A stretch of 64,000 nucleotides of DNA from Bacteroidales bacterium. GTDB taxonomy: Bacteria > Bacteroidota > Bacteroidia > Bacteroidales > UBA3663. Within the stretch, counting starts at the first letter, position 1. Each line of letters begins with the position of its first letter. The notes under the pieces are model-generated. The model was not told the DNA's origin. It was given only the letters and a program-made list of their open reading frames with translations, and ran no database searches. Both the position numbers and the translations under genes were made by a program. The stretch covers positions 20,973-84,972 of the forward strand of contig JAFZTS010000045.1 in NCBI GenBank assembly GCA_017618715.1, read 5' to 3'. Below are positions 8,532 through 17,072 of this stretch, piece after piece.

Positions 8532-8667
8532 TAATAAAAGCAGTTTTTTACTTTCTAACGACGTAAAAATCTTTAGTAGAATTGTCAATTGGGTGCTAAA
8601 TATTGCAAAATCGTTGTTTGTTTGCACGAAATTACCCTATCTTTTTCTATAATTGAAAGTATTTTTG

Positions 8668-8675
8668 TAAATTTG
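8668..8675 (+). promoter_or_regulatory. -7 box of the fucose operon
   Basis: TAAATTTG fits TAnnTTTG and lies 39 bases before the GDP-fucose synthase start. A matching -33 element is not clear. Confidence 0.5.
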
Positions 8676-8714
8676 CGCACAAATTTCATTTATACGGGTA
8701 ACAAGTGGTAATCA

Positions 8715-9920
8715 ATGTTAGATAAAAGTTGCAAAATTTATGTGGCAGGACATCGCGGCCTCGTTGGCTCTGCCATTTGGAACAATCTGCTGTCGAGAGG
8801 CTATACCAACCTTGTGGGACGCACCCATAGGGAGCTGGACCTTACCGACCAGCTTGCCGTTCGTCGCTTCTTCGACGAAGAGCGTCCTGATGCAGTGGTT
8901 CTTGCTGCTGCCTTTGTTGGTGGCATCATGGCCAATTCGCTCTATCGTGCTGACTTCATTATGATGAATATGAAGATTCAGTGCAACGTTATCTCTGAAG
9001 CATATGCACATGGTGTAAAGAAACTGCTTTTCCTTGGATCGACTTGCATCTATCCGAAGAATGCACCTCAGCCGATGCGTGAGGATTGCTTGCTCACTTC
9101 GCCCTTGGAATATACCAACGAGGAGTATGCCATAGCCAAAATTGCAGGTTTGAAGATGTGCGAGTCGTACAACCTTCAGTACGGCACGAACTATATCGCC
9201 GTGATGCCTACCAACCTTTATGGTCCTAACGATAATTTCCATCTCGAGAATTCGCATGTTATGCCGGCAATGATGCGCAAGGTCTATTTGTCGAAACTCA
9301 TCAACGACAACGATTGGGCATCAATCCGCCGAGATTTGGCCATTCGGCCTGTGGGTGCCACCATTCCCGAACATGACGGTAAAGTACGCTATCAGATTGA
9401 CGAGACTTCCGACGAATCGATCATCCGCAAGGTGCTGGCTTGGTATGGCATCGAGGATAACAAAGTGACCCTTTGGGGTACAGGTACGCCACTGCGCGAG
9501 TTCCTGTGGAGCGAAGATATGGCCGATGCATCGGTCCATGTGCTCCTCAATGTGGATTTCAGTGATATCATTGGTATCGAGAAGTATTCTTCGGTTCACT
9601 ACGGCGCTACCACCGATGGCGCTGTCGATCGCAATCATTCGGCAGGACGAGGAGGAGCAATTCCTTCGTTGGGAGAAATACGCAATTGCCATATCAATGT
9701 GGGTACGGGAAAAGAATTGACTATTCGCGAGCTTTCCGAACTTGTGGTCAAGGCCGTTGGTTTCACGGGAACAGTGGAATTTGATTCTTCCAAACCCGAT
9801 GGAACGATGCGCAAACTCATCGACGTCTCAAAACTGCATTCGTTAGGATGGATCCACAAGGTGGAGATCGAGGAGGGTGTGCGTAAGTTGTTCGACTGGT
9901 ACAAACAGTCAATTGAATAA
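8715..9920 (+). CDS. fcl: GDP-L-fucose synthase
   Basis: This NADPH-dependent epimerase/reductase makes GDP-L-fucose from GDP-4-keto-6-deoxymannose, the last step of de novo synthesis. It is an extended short-chain dehydrogenase with the nucleotide-binding GHRGLVG (12-18), the catalytic Ser109 in GSTCIYP, and Tyr138-x-x-x-Lys142 (YAIAK). At 401 residues it is longer than the roughly 320-residue E. coli enzyme. The extra sequence is at about 200-260 and 290-330, which I believe is usual for Bacteroidales versions. It precedes gmd by 29 bases, so the two enzymes of the pathway are in one operon with a glycosyltransferase. The product would feed fucosylation of surface polysaccharide or glycoprotein. 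Confidence 0.95.
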   Translation: MLDKSCKIYVAGHRGLVGSAIWNNLLSRGYTNLVGRTHRELDLTDQLAVRRFFDEERPDAVVLAAAFVGGIMANSLYRADFIMMNMKIQCNVISEAYAHGVKKLLFLGSTCIYPKNAPQPMREDCLLTSPLEYTNEEYAIAKIAGLKMCESYNLQYGTNYIAVMPTNLYGPNDNFHLENSHVMPAMMRKVYLSKLINDNDWASIRRDLAIRPVGATIPEHDGKVRYQIDETSDESIIRKVLAWYGIEDNKVTLWGTGTPLREFLWSEDMADASVHVLLNVDFSDIIGIEKYSSVHYGATTDGAVDRNHSAGRGGAIPSLGEIRNCHINVGTGKELTIRELSELVVKAVGFTGTVEFDSSKPDGTMRKLIDVSKLHSLGWIHKVEIEEGVRKLFDWYKQSIE

Positions 9921-9949
9921 GAAATTTATTAAATACAGACGAAAATAGT

Positions 9950-11062
9950 ATGTCAGAAAGAAAAGTTGCCCTTATCACGGGCGTCACTGGTCAGGACGGT
10001 TCGTATTTGTCGGAGTTCCTTATCACCAAAGGATATGAGGTACATGGTGTCATCCGCCGCAGTTCTGTTGATTATCGTGAGCGTATCGCTCACCTCGAAG
10101 GTCATCCACAGTTTCACCTCCATTATGGAGATATGGGCGACTCGATGAGCCTGGTAAAGGTCATTGACAAGGTGAAGCCGACCGAAATCTATAACCTTGC
10201 AGCTCAGAGCCATGTGCAGGTGAGCTTCGATGCACCCGAGTTTACAGCCGATGTCGATGCCACAGGTGTGCTGCGAGTCCTGGAGGCTGTTCGTGCCAAT
10301 CATCTTGAGAATTCCTGTCGCATCTATCAGGCTTCCACTTCCGAACTTTATGGTAAGGTCGAGGAGGTCCCACAAAATGAGAATACGCCTTTCCATCCTT
10401 ATTCTCCATATGCTGTGGCCAAACTCTATGGCTATTGGATCGTTAAGGAGTATCGTGAGGCCTACAACATGTTCTGCTGCTCGGGCATTCTCTTCAATCA
10501 TGAGTCGGAGCGTCGTGGTGAGACCTTCGTCACCCGCAAAATCACCCTTGCCGCCGCTCGCATTGCCCAGGGTAAGCAGCAGCGTCTTTATCTCGGCAAT
10601 CTTTCCAGCCTTCGCGACTGGGGATATGCCCGCGATTATGTGGAGTGCATGTGGCTCATCCTCCAGCATGACAAACCCGATGATTTCGTCATTGCAACAG
10701 GCGTTCAGCACTCTGTGCGTGAGTTCTGCTATTATGCGTTTAGGGCAGCAGGCATGGAACTCGAATTCCATGGTGAAGGCCTCGATGAGAAGGGCGTTTG
10801 CGTAGCTGGTCCTGCTGACTTGGTGGGCAAGACGCTTGTTGAGGTGAGCCCCGATTTCTATCGTCCTACCGACGTCGTGAACCTCTGGGGCGATCCTTCG
10901 AAGGCCAAGCGTGAACTGGGTTGGGATCCGCAAAAGACCACTTTCGAGCAGCTTGTAAAGATTATGGTGAAGCATGACATGGAAAAGGTGGCTGCCGACC
11001 ATGTTGCATCCGTCATGCGTACCAACCTGGCCGAGTTCCTCGAAAAGGGCGTAGTCAAGTAA
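9950..11062 (+). CDS. gmd: GDP-mannose 4,6-dehydratase
   Basis: This 370-residue enzyme converts GDP-D-mannose to GDP-4-keto-6-deoxy-D-mannose, the substrate of the fucose synthase encoded just upstream. The NADP-binding motif [10 protein letters not shown] is at 11-20. The catalytic Tyr154-x-x-x-Lys158 appears as YAVAK, and the conserved [11 protein letters not shown] and [16 protein letters not shown] segments are present. Length is normal for the family. It is the second gene of the operon starting at 8715, and the glycosyltransferase begins 28 bases further on. Confidence 0.97.
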   Translation: MSERKVALITGVTGQDGSYLSEFLITKGYEVHGVIRRSSVDYRERIAHLEGHPQFHLHYGDMGDSMSLVKVIDKVKPTEIYNLAAQSHVQVSFDAPEFTADVDATGVLRVLEAVRANHLENSCRIYQASTSELYGKVEEVPQNENTPFHPYSPYAVAKLYGYWIVKEYREAYNMFCCSGILFNHESERRGETFVTRKITLAAARIAQGKQQRLYLGNLSSLRDWGYARDYVECMWLILQHDKPDDFVIATGVQHSVREFCYYAFRAAGMELEFHGEGLDEKGVCVAGPADLVGKTLVEVSPDFYRPTDVVNLWGDPSKAKRELGWDPQKTTFEQLVKIMVKHDMEKVAADHVASVMRTNLAEFLEKGVVK

Positions 11063-11089
11063 CTCCCGTTATCTCCCAATATCTTCCCT

Positions 11090-12217
11090 TTGAAAGTTCT
11101 TCACTACATCCCTTCCATGTCCCGACAAGATGGCGGCACAAGCATGTATATGCAGCAGCTTGCTGACACCTTGGGAGAATTGATGGAATTGCATATCGTG
11201 GCGCACCGAGCTCAGGATGAGTTGCCGGTGCGCCATGCAATATTGCATTATCTTTCCCGGTCATGGAATGTATGGCGTGTGCGTGCAGATTATTTGAAGT
11301 TACTCGGTGACATTCAGCCCGACATTGTCCACGTCAACTGCTGTTGGCAGCCCTATTTCGCTTATGCAGCCATATGGGCCAAGGAAGCAGGGTATCCTGT
11401 CATCCTTTCTCCGCATGGCATGCTGGAACCATGGATCGTGCGTCGTCATTATCTGACACGGAAGGTGCCTTCGTTGCTTGCCTATCAGCGAAGGGCGTTC
11501 TTCGCTTCAGACATGATTCATGCCACGGCAGAAAGCGAACGGCAGCATATCGAACAAATCTCTCATTATTGCAGTTTCTTGTCCAATTGGCATCCCACAG
11601 TTCGAGTCATAGGCAATGGTGTCGAAACTGACGGCATCGAGGTCAGGACAAGCTGGCAGAAGTCTCGAAGGATTTTGTTCCTGAGCCGTATGCATCCCAA
11701 AAAGGGCATTGACTTGCTACTGTGTGCATTTGCCGAATTATGGAAAGACAATGGCCCATTGAATGAATATGTACTGCAGATTGCGGGTGATGGTGATACA
11801 ACCTATTTGAACAGCCTCAAGACTTTGAGTGAAAGACTTGGATTGAGTTCGCAAGTCCAGTGGCTTGGAGGTGTATATAATGAGGAGAAATGGTCTTTGC
11901 TACGACAGGCTGACCTTTTCGTACTTCCTACTCACTCCGAGAACTTTGGTATTGTGGTGGCCGAAGCATTGGCATCAGGCACACCCGTCTTGACCACCTA
12001 TGGAGCGCCTTGGGGCGTACTTAATACCGAGCGATGCGGTTGGTGTGTAGATGTTACTGTCGATGCGCTTCGTGATGCCCTTACGTCATTTGCGCGATTG
12101 GATGAAAGCGACTTAAGGCTGATGGGGCTGCGTGGCCGACGGCTTGTCGAGGAGAATTACGATGCTCGAAAGCTTGTAGGAGAGTTTGTCAAAATGTATG
12201 AATTGTTATGCTGTTGA
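11090..12217 (+). CDS. Glycosyltransferase family 4 (GT-B fold)
   Basis: This 375-residue cytoplasmic or membrane-associated transferase probably adds a sugar to a lipid-linked glycan. The start codon is TTG: it gives the first beta strand KVLHYIPSM, followed by GGTSMYMQQLADTL, the normal start of this fold. The next ATG would remove the strand. The C-terminal nucleotide-sugar site is seen in ILFLSRMHPKKGIDLLL (about 195-211) and the E-x7-E motif region of SENFGIVVAEALASGTPVL (about 285-303). Its place behind fcl and gmd suggests a fucosyl or related transferase, but the sugar cannot be told from sequence alone. It overlaps the next gene by 10 bases. Confidence 0.9.
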   Translation: MKVLHYIPSMSRQDGGTSMYMQQLADTLGELMELHIVAHRAQDELPVRHAILHYLSRSWNVWRVRADYLKLLGDIQPDIVHVNCCWQPYFAYAAIWAKEAGYPVILSPHGMLEPWIVRRHYLTRKVPSLLAYQRRAFFASDMIHATAESERQHIEQISHYCSFLSNWHPTVRVIGNGVETDGIEVRTSWQKSRRILFLSRMHPKKGIDLLLCAFAELWKDNGPLNEYVLQIAGDGDTTYLNSLKTLSERLGLSSQVQWLGGVYNEEKWSLLRQADLFVLPTHSENFGIVVAEALASGTPVLTTYGAPWGVLNTERCGWCVDVTVDALRDALTSFARLDESDLRLMGLRGRRLVEENYDARKLVGEFVKMYELLCC

Positions 12218-13263
12218 CACAAGAGACTTTTGAGATGACGTTTTTGGCCACACCTTTTGTCATCATGGCTTTGGCAGGAGTCACACTCATGTTGTTGCTT
12301 TTGCGTTTCTGGAATGCTGCATTGATCATGGCTCTCCTCACCCTACTTGTCAATGGATGCACCGAGCAGATACCTCTCCATCTTACCAATCAATTCCCAG
12401 CTGAGAAACCGGCGGGGACCCTCCGAGTCCTCGAGTATAATATTTGTGGAAAGGTCGAATATGCTCCAGTGCATGGCGCTCCGTTCATCGAATACGTAAA
12501 GAATCTCAATGCTGACTTGCTCTTCTTGCCTGAGAATACGATAGGAACTGCGCATGGCTTGGAACGTATGCTGCGTGAGACCTATCCTTACAGTTTGCAT
12601 GATTTCCCCGGATTCGAGGAGTTGTCGGTCGTGTATGCCGACTTGAGCATCTACAGCCGTTATCCACTCAGCAATTTTCGGAGTTATCATTTGGATATGG
12701 AGAAAATCAAACGCGACCATCCATACCTCCCAAAGGAGGATGTCGAGTTTGTCGGCAATTACATGATCGTCTATGAAGCCACTGCCGATATCGATGGCAC
12801 GCCTGTCACCCTGGTGCATGTTCACCTTCGTACCAATTCGTACGATTCGGCCAAGAGCAACGGCAATGGTAAACGTCAGAAAGTCCACAACATCTATGAG
12901 AATATGCAGTTCGGCTATGCATATCGTGGCGAGGAGTCAAGATCGATTGCCGATTCGCTTCGTAATTGTCCGAATCCACTAATCGTCTGTGGGGATTTCA
13001 ACGATGTGAGCGGGGCAAAATGCATCCGAACCATTCAGAATTGTCGGGCGAAGAACGTCCATGAGGGACATCGCGACCGATTGAGCGATGCATGGTGGCG
13101 TGGTGGCCAAGGCTTCGGTTTTACTTTCGCCGCTCAGAAGCTGCGTCTTCGCCTTGACCACATTCTCTATTCCAAGGAGTTCGACTTACAAGGAGTGTGT
13201 GTCGATACGGTTTCTTTTTCCGATCATCGTCCCTTAATCGCTGATTTCAAGTTCAATCCGTGA
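12208..13263 (+). CDS. Membrane-anchored endonuclease/exonuclease/phosphatase-fold protein
   Basis: This 351-residue protein has two hydrophobic segments in its first 50 residues, followed by an EEP-fold domain facing the periplasm or cytoplasm. Motifs seen are LRVLEYNICGK near residue 70, LLFLPENT with the metal-binding Glu, VHVHLRTNSYDS, CGDFNDVSGA with the catalytic Asp/Asn, and the terminal FSDHRPLIADF with the catalytic His. The family includes nucleases, inositol phosphatases and sphingomyelinases. The Bacteroidetes membrane-anchored form has no firm substrate. It begins inside the end of the glycosyltransferase gene, so it is translated from the same message and closes the fucose operon. 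Confidence 0.85.
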   Translation: MLLTQETFEMTFLATPFVIMALAGVTLMLLLLRFWNAALIMALLTLLVNGCTEQIPLHLTNQFPAEKPAGTLRVLEYNICGKVEYAPVHGAPFIEYVKNLNADLLFLPENTIGTAHGLERMLRETYPYSLHDFPGFEELSVVYADLSIYSRYPLSNFRSYHLDMEKIKRDHPYLPKEDVEFVGNYMIVYEATADIDGTPVTLVHVHLRTNSYDSAKSNGNGKRQKVHNIYENMQFGYAYRGEESRSIADSLRNCPNPLIVCGDFNDVSGAKCIRTIQNCRAKNVHEGHRDRLSDAWWRGGQGFGFTFAAQKLRLRLDHILYSKEFDLQGVCVDTVSFSDHRPLIADFKFNP

Positions 13264-13270
13264 TCGGTCG

Positions 13271-14365
13271 TCAATCTGTCATCATCTCGATGAACCTGTC
13301 CAGTTCCGCATCTGTTGCGCCAATCATTCGCCAGCAGTTGCGGAACTTTTCTTGTAGTGTGCTACCTTCGAGGTCAACGATTTTCTTTATGACATTCAAA
13401 TAGTTACTATCGTAGCGATAGCGGGTATTGCCCGCGAATGAACTCAGCTCATAGTCCTTATCGAGATTGCTTTGGCCGACACCTAAAAGACCTTCCAGCA
13501 GCATGCAGAGCATTCCCGTGCGATCTGCGCCCCAAACGCAATGGATATAAATAGGATTTCCTGCTTCCACCTGCTCGGAGATGAAACGGAAACAGGAAAG
13601 GAGCATGGCGCGATTTTGTGTCGAAGATATTTCTCCATTTACGATGTTGAAGTTGGCATACACGATGTCTATACCCAATGCCGAAATTCCATTTGAGGGA
13701 ATCTCTTTCAAGCTTCTCAGGTCTAATTCGGCCCTTATGCCTAACTCCTCTATAAATATTCGCTTGTCATTGTCGGTCAGACAGTGGGCGGACCGTGCAG
13801 TTTGGGGAAGTGGCATAAGCATAGTATTCATTTCTACGCCGCGATAGAGCATGCCGTATCGAATGCGTTTGCCGCTTGCAGTCGGCCATCCTCCCAAGTC
13901 GCGCACGTTATCCACGCCTTCTGCCCTGATCATGCGAATTTGACCCAGAGTGCGGATGGTGACAGGCGCCAATACCCCGTCCTTGCTGCTTAGAAGGGTG
14001 TAGGTTTTGTCGGGTATTAGATTATAGTAGGTTGTGTCGCCTAAGGTTACCCCGTAGGGCCAATCTTGTCTTGTGTCGAGATATGGTTCCCCTCGATAGT
14101 CAAAAAGCCGGTGGTATGTGTAGTCCGACGGGTCATATTCAAAATCCCGCAAATAATCGGCGATGCCTGGGTTCTCAAGCGTGTGGTACCATTTGTTGGT
14201 TTGTACGCTTCGAATAGTGTCGAAAGTGATGCTGTCCACCTGTTCAATGGCATAGCTTTGTATTTGACCGTCGCGAGTACGGACAGATACAGAGTTGAAA
14301 ACCACCTGCGCCCATACTCCACTGGAGGAGAGGGCACAGGTGGCTATGATGAATATGCGACGCAT
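13271..14365 (-). CDS. Secreted tyrosine-type protein phosphatase
   Basis: This 364-residue exported phosphatase has a signal peptide (MRRIFIIATCALSSSGVWAQ). A short Bacteroidetes-type N-terminal element, RDGQIQSYAIEQVDSITFD (31-49), recurs on many secreted proteins of the phylum. The catalytic domain covers about 140-330, with GVDNVRDLGGW (150-160) and the cysteine loop HCVWGADRTG (Cys276, Arg282). This arrangement is that of the Y_phosphatase3/lipid-and-tyrosine phosphatase family. It could act on phosphotyrosine, phosphoinositide or another phosphoester; the substrate is not determined. It lies 24 bases behind the KduI-like gene, as the last gene of a three-gene minus-strand unit. Confidence 0.88.
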   Translation of the reverse strand: MRRIFIIATCALSSSGVWAQVVFNSVSVRTRDGQIQSYAIEQVDSITFDTIRSVQTNKWYHTLENPGIADYLRDFEYDPSDYTYHRLFDYRGEPYLDTRQDWPYGVTLGDTTYYNLIPDKTYTLLSSKDGVLAPVTIRTLGQIRMIRAEGVDNVRDLGGWPTASGKRIRYGMLYRGVEMNTMLMPLPQTARSAHCLTDNDKRIFIEELGIRAELDLRSLKEIPSNGISALGIDIVYANFNIVNGEISSTQNRAMLLSCFRFISEQVEAGNPIYIHCVWGADRTGMLCMLLEGLLGVGQSNLDKDYELSSFAGNTRYRYDSNYLNVIKKIVDLEGSTLQEKFRNCWRMIGATDAELDRFIEMMTD

Positions 14366-14389
14366 CGTTTAAAAAAAGGAGCGTAAAGG

Positions 14390-15343
14390 TTAGCGGATGT
14401 CGATTACCTCGACCTGGTCCTTGTCGTTGTACTCCAGGTTTTCGCCTGCCATACCCCAAATGAAAGTATAGAAGTATGTACCAGCGGCGGCGTGAATTGA
14501 CCATTCGGGACTCATGATGGCCTGCTCATTGTGAAGCCAAACGTTACGACTCTCTTGTGGTTCACCCATCACGTGGTCGATGGTCTGACCTTCAGGCAGG
14601 TTGAAGTAGTAATAAGCCTCGACACGACGGCCATGCAGATGTGGGGGCATGGTGTTCCATACTGCACCTGGCTCCAATTGGGTCAGACCCATCTGCAACT
14701 GGCAAGGACCCTCCTCAAGCACGTCGTTCACGATTAGCTTATAGATGGTGCGTCCGTTAGCTTCCTCTTTGGTACCTACAGGACCCCATACAGATGCCTT
14801 CAGAGACTGAACCTTGCCGTTTTTGCGGCCATCGAGGGTAATCCACTGGTTCTTGAACTTCTTGTGGGCAGTGGCCGAGTTGAGATAGAACTTGGCAGGA
14901 TTCGAAGGGTCGTTGCTCTTGAACGAAACCTCTTTGTTCTCGCGGCCTACGTACAGGGCCTCTTTAGGACCAAGGGGATACTGCACGCCATCAACGATAA
15001 CAACACCAGCGCCTTGGCCACAATTGATAACGCCAAGTTCTCGATTGAAGAGGAAGTAATCCTGCTTCAAGAAGATGTCACGGATCTCCTGTGTAACCTC
15101 TAGCTTGAGTTCCTTCGTCACGGGCATGGCACCACCGAAGATGAAGCGGTCGTACATCGAATAGGTGAGGTTGATTTCGTCAGCTACCATAACCTTCTCC
15201 ATCACGAATCGTTCACGGAGGGTCTTAGTATCGTAGTGTTTCACATCGTCGGGGTGACAAGCAATCTGCTTGGTCATGTGAATCTGTGCATTGGCGCCCA
15301 TGGCGGCTATTGCAAGTGCGCCCAATAAAACCAGCTTTTTCAT
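14390..15343 (-). CDS. kduI: 5-keto-4-deoxyuronate isomerase (KduI) with a signal peptide
   Basis: KduI isomerises 5-keto-4-deoxyuronate, a breakdown product of pectin and other uronic-acid polymers, to 2,5-diketo-3-deoxygluconate. The body matches KduI along its whole length: [50 protein letters not shown] and [11 protein letters not shown]. The zinc ligands are all kept (His235, His237, Glu242 and His284). At 317 residues it exceeds the usual 278 or so. The difference includes an N-terminal [20 protein letters not shown], which is a convincing signal peptide with AxA cleavage. Normal KduI is cytoplasmic, so export here is odd. It sits between a PTS-type permease and a secreted phosphatase. 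Confidence 0.9.
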   Translation of the reverse strand: MKKLVLLGALAIAAMGANAQIHMTKQIACHPDDVKHYDTKTLRERFVMEKVMVADEINLTYSMYDRFIFGGAMPVTKELKLEVTQEIRDIFLKQDYFLFNRELGVINCGQGAGVVIVDGVQYPLGPKEALYVGRENKEVSFKSNDPSNPAKFYLNSATAHKKFKNQWITLDGRKNGKVQSLKASVWGPVGTKEEANGRTIYKLIVNDVLEEGPCQLQMGLTQLEPGAVWNTMPPHLHGRRVEAYYYFNLPEGQTIDHVMGEPQESRNVWLHNEQAIMSPEWSIHAAAGTYFYTFIWGMAGENLEYNDKDQVEVIDIR

Positions 15344-15361
15344 TGTGTTTAGTTTTTTGTT

Positions 15362-15425
15362 ATTATTTCCGATAATTCCGATTATTCTGAGTAATCCGAT
15401 TATTCGGATTACTTCGATAACTCCG
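15362..15425. repeat. Intergenic ATTCCGATTA-type repeat with hairpin
   Basis: The 83-base gap between the permease and kduI is almost entirely degenerate copies of an ATTCCGATTA-like unit. At its centre GTAATCCGA (15391-15399) and TCGGATTAC (15404-15412) form a perfect 9-bp stem with a TTAT loop. There is no T run, so it is more likely an mRNA processing or stability element, or a mobile intergenic repeat, than a terminator. Confidence 0.6.
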
Positions 15426-15426
15426 A

Positions 15427-16818
15427 TTAGTTCACGCTCTTCTCAGGCTTCCTCAAACGCATTCTGTTCCAAACAACCATACCTAACGTGAGTACGGTGA
15501 GAATGGCTGCCCCGATATAAGATAGATATTTTACGCAGGCATAAATAAGGGTTGAAAGTGGACTTGAAGCAAAGTCGAGCGCACCAGCCTGGAATCCAGC
15601 TGGTACCTGTACGGTCTTGTCATCAGGATGTACTTCGGCCACGCTATGAGCTGCACTGGTGAAATCGCCAGCCATCCATGTGACGAAGTAGAGTCCGATA
15701 GCCATCACGATCAATCCAACGATGAACGAACGGAGCACGTTGCCGTTGGTGTAAGGCAGAATCATCACGAAAACGTAGAACATGCCAGCCAACGAAGCCA
15801 GTGGCAGGAACTCATTGCCAGGAAGGATCACGGCAAGGACGAGGGTCACGGGGATTAGGAGCAGCGAGACAACCAGTGTGGTGGGGTGTCCGATGACGAG
15901 TGCTGGGGACATACCGATATAGAGTTCCTTGTCTTCTCCGAACTTAGCGGCAATAAGGCTTTTGGTTGCTTCGGCAATGGGTTTCAAACCTTCGATGAAA
16001 AGGCTGGTGATTCGTGGGATAAGTTCCATCACAGCTCCCATCTTGATGCCGATTTGAAGAGTTTTTGGTATGTTGGCTACTACCTCATCCCAGTCCTTGC
16101 AAGCAAGGCAACCAATAATGATGCCGATGAGTACACCCAGGAAAAGGGGTTCGCCAAAGAGACCGAACTTCTTCTTCATGCCCTCTGAGTCAATTTGCAC
16201 CTTGTTGATGCCTGGGATATAGTCAAGCATCTTGTTAATGACAACGGCAAAGGGCATGAAACCTTGGCAGAACGGTTGTGGGATGGAAATGCCATCCATG
16301 CCGGGATAGAATTTCTGGAATCGCTTGGCCGTGATGTCGGCCAGTACAAGGGTGATGATGTAGCAGATAACAGCTGCGAAGAAGCCCCATGCCAACGAAT
16401 TGGTCATGAAGTAGCAGACTGCGCCGATGAAGGCGAAATGCCAGTAGTTCCATAGGTCGATGTTCACCGTGCGGGTGCAGCCTAGAAGCAGGAGCACAAG
16501 GTTTACACCGAGGCAGACAGGGATGATAAACGAACCGACGAGAGTGTTGTAGGCCACTGAGGCAGCGGCAGGCCAACCCATGTCGAATACACCCAACTCA
16601 AGGTTGTAGATCTGTACTACCTTCGACAAAGCTGGCGACATGGTGTCAACGAGCAAAGCAGTAATAATGCTCAACCCTACGAAACCGACACCGACAAGAA
16701 GGCCGCTTTTGAGCGCCTTAGAGAAAGGAATCTTGATGCAGATGCCGAGAATCGTGAAGATGATGGGCATCATCACAGCGGCACCCAATCCGATAATGTA
16801 ACTAAAAACTGCTTCCAT
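15427..16818 (-). CDS. PTS galactitol-type IIC permease, orphan
   Basis: This 463-residue polytopic membrane protein has about ten hydrophobic segments and matches the EIIC-GatC family from its start ([25 protein letters not shown]) through [46 protein letters not shown] and [10 protein letters not shown]. In enterobacteria GatC moves galactitol while GatA and GatB phosphorylate it. No IIA, IIB, HPr or EI gene lies nearby. Transport through this protein alone, or with remote partners, is therefore possible. The next gene is kduI, so a sugar acid or related compound is a reasonable guess for the substrate. It is the first gene of its transcription unit. Confidence 0.88.
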   Translation of the reverse strand: MEAVFSYIIGLGAAVMMPIIFTILGICIKIPFSKALKSGLLVGVGFVGLSIITALLVDTMSPALSKVVQIYNLELGVFDMGWPAAASVAYNTLVGSFIIPVCLGVNLVLLLLGCTRTVNIDLWNYWHFAFIGAVCYFMTNSLAWGFFAAVICYIITLVLADITAKRFQKFYPGMDGISIPQPFCQGFMPFAVVINKMLDYIPGINKVQIDSEGMKKKFGLFGEPLFLGVLIGIIIGCLACKDWDEVVANIPKTLQIGIKMGAVMELIPRITSLFIEGLKPIAEATKSLIAAKFGEDKELYIGMSPALVIGHPTTLVVSLLLIPVTLVLAVILPGNEFLPLASLAGMFYVFVMILPYTNGNVLRSFIVGLIVMAIGLYFVTWMAGDFTSAAHSVAEVHPDDKTVQVPAGFQAGALDFASSPLSTLIYACVKYLSYIGAAILTVLTLGMVVWNRMRLRKPEKSVN

Positions 16819-16862
16819 TTATGTGATAAGATTGATTGGTTGTTTGGCTTACAAATGTGGGG

Positions 16863-16894
16863 CAAAGATAAAGAAAAAAAATAAATGCGCCAAA
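16863..16894 (-). promoter_or_regulatory. Promoter of the permease-kduI-phosphatase unit
   Basis: On the minus strand TTTG (16891-16894) and TATCTTTG (16863-16870) are exactly 20 bases apart, about 45 bases before the permease start. Confidence 0.7.
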
Positions 16895-16983
16895 TTTTAA
16901 CCGAATAATTCTTTCGATAGGGGGTCGAAATTCACACTAAAATCGAAATTTGGGGCCTTAAAACGCAAATTTCGGCGTTTTTG

Positions 16984-17015
16984 TTTGGAACATTCGCGAA
17001 TAATCTGTATCTTTG
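16984..17015 (+). promoter_or_regulatory. Promoter of gyrA
   Basis: TTTG (16984-16987) and TATCTTTG (17008-17015) are separated by 20 bases, giving a full consensus Bacteroidetes promoter 57 bases before the gyrA start. Confidence 0.75.
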
Positions 17016-17072
17016 CGCCCAAATATAATATAATAATGAACTGACTGTATTGTTACAGTCAACAAATATTAA

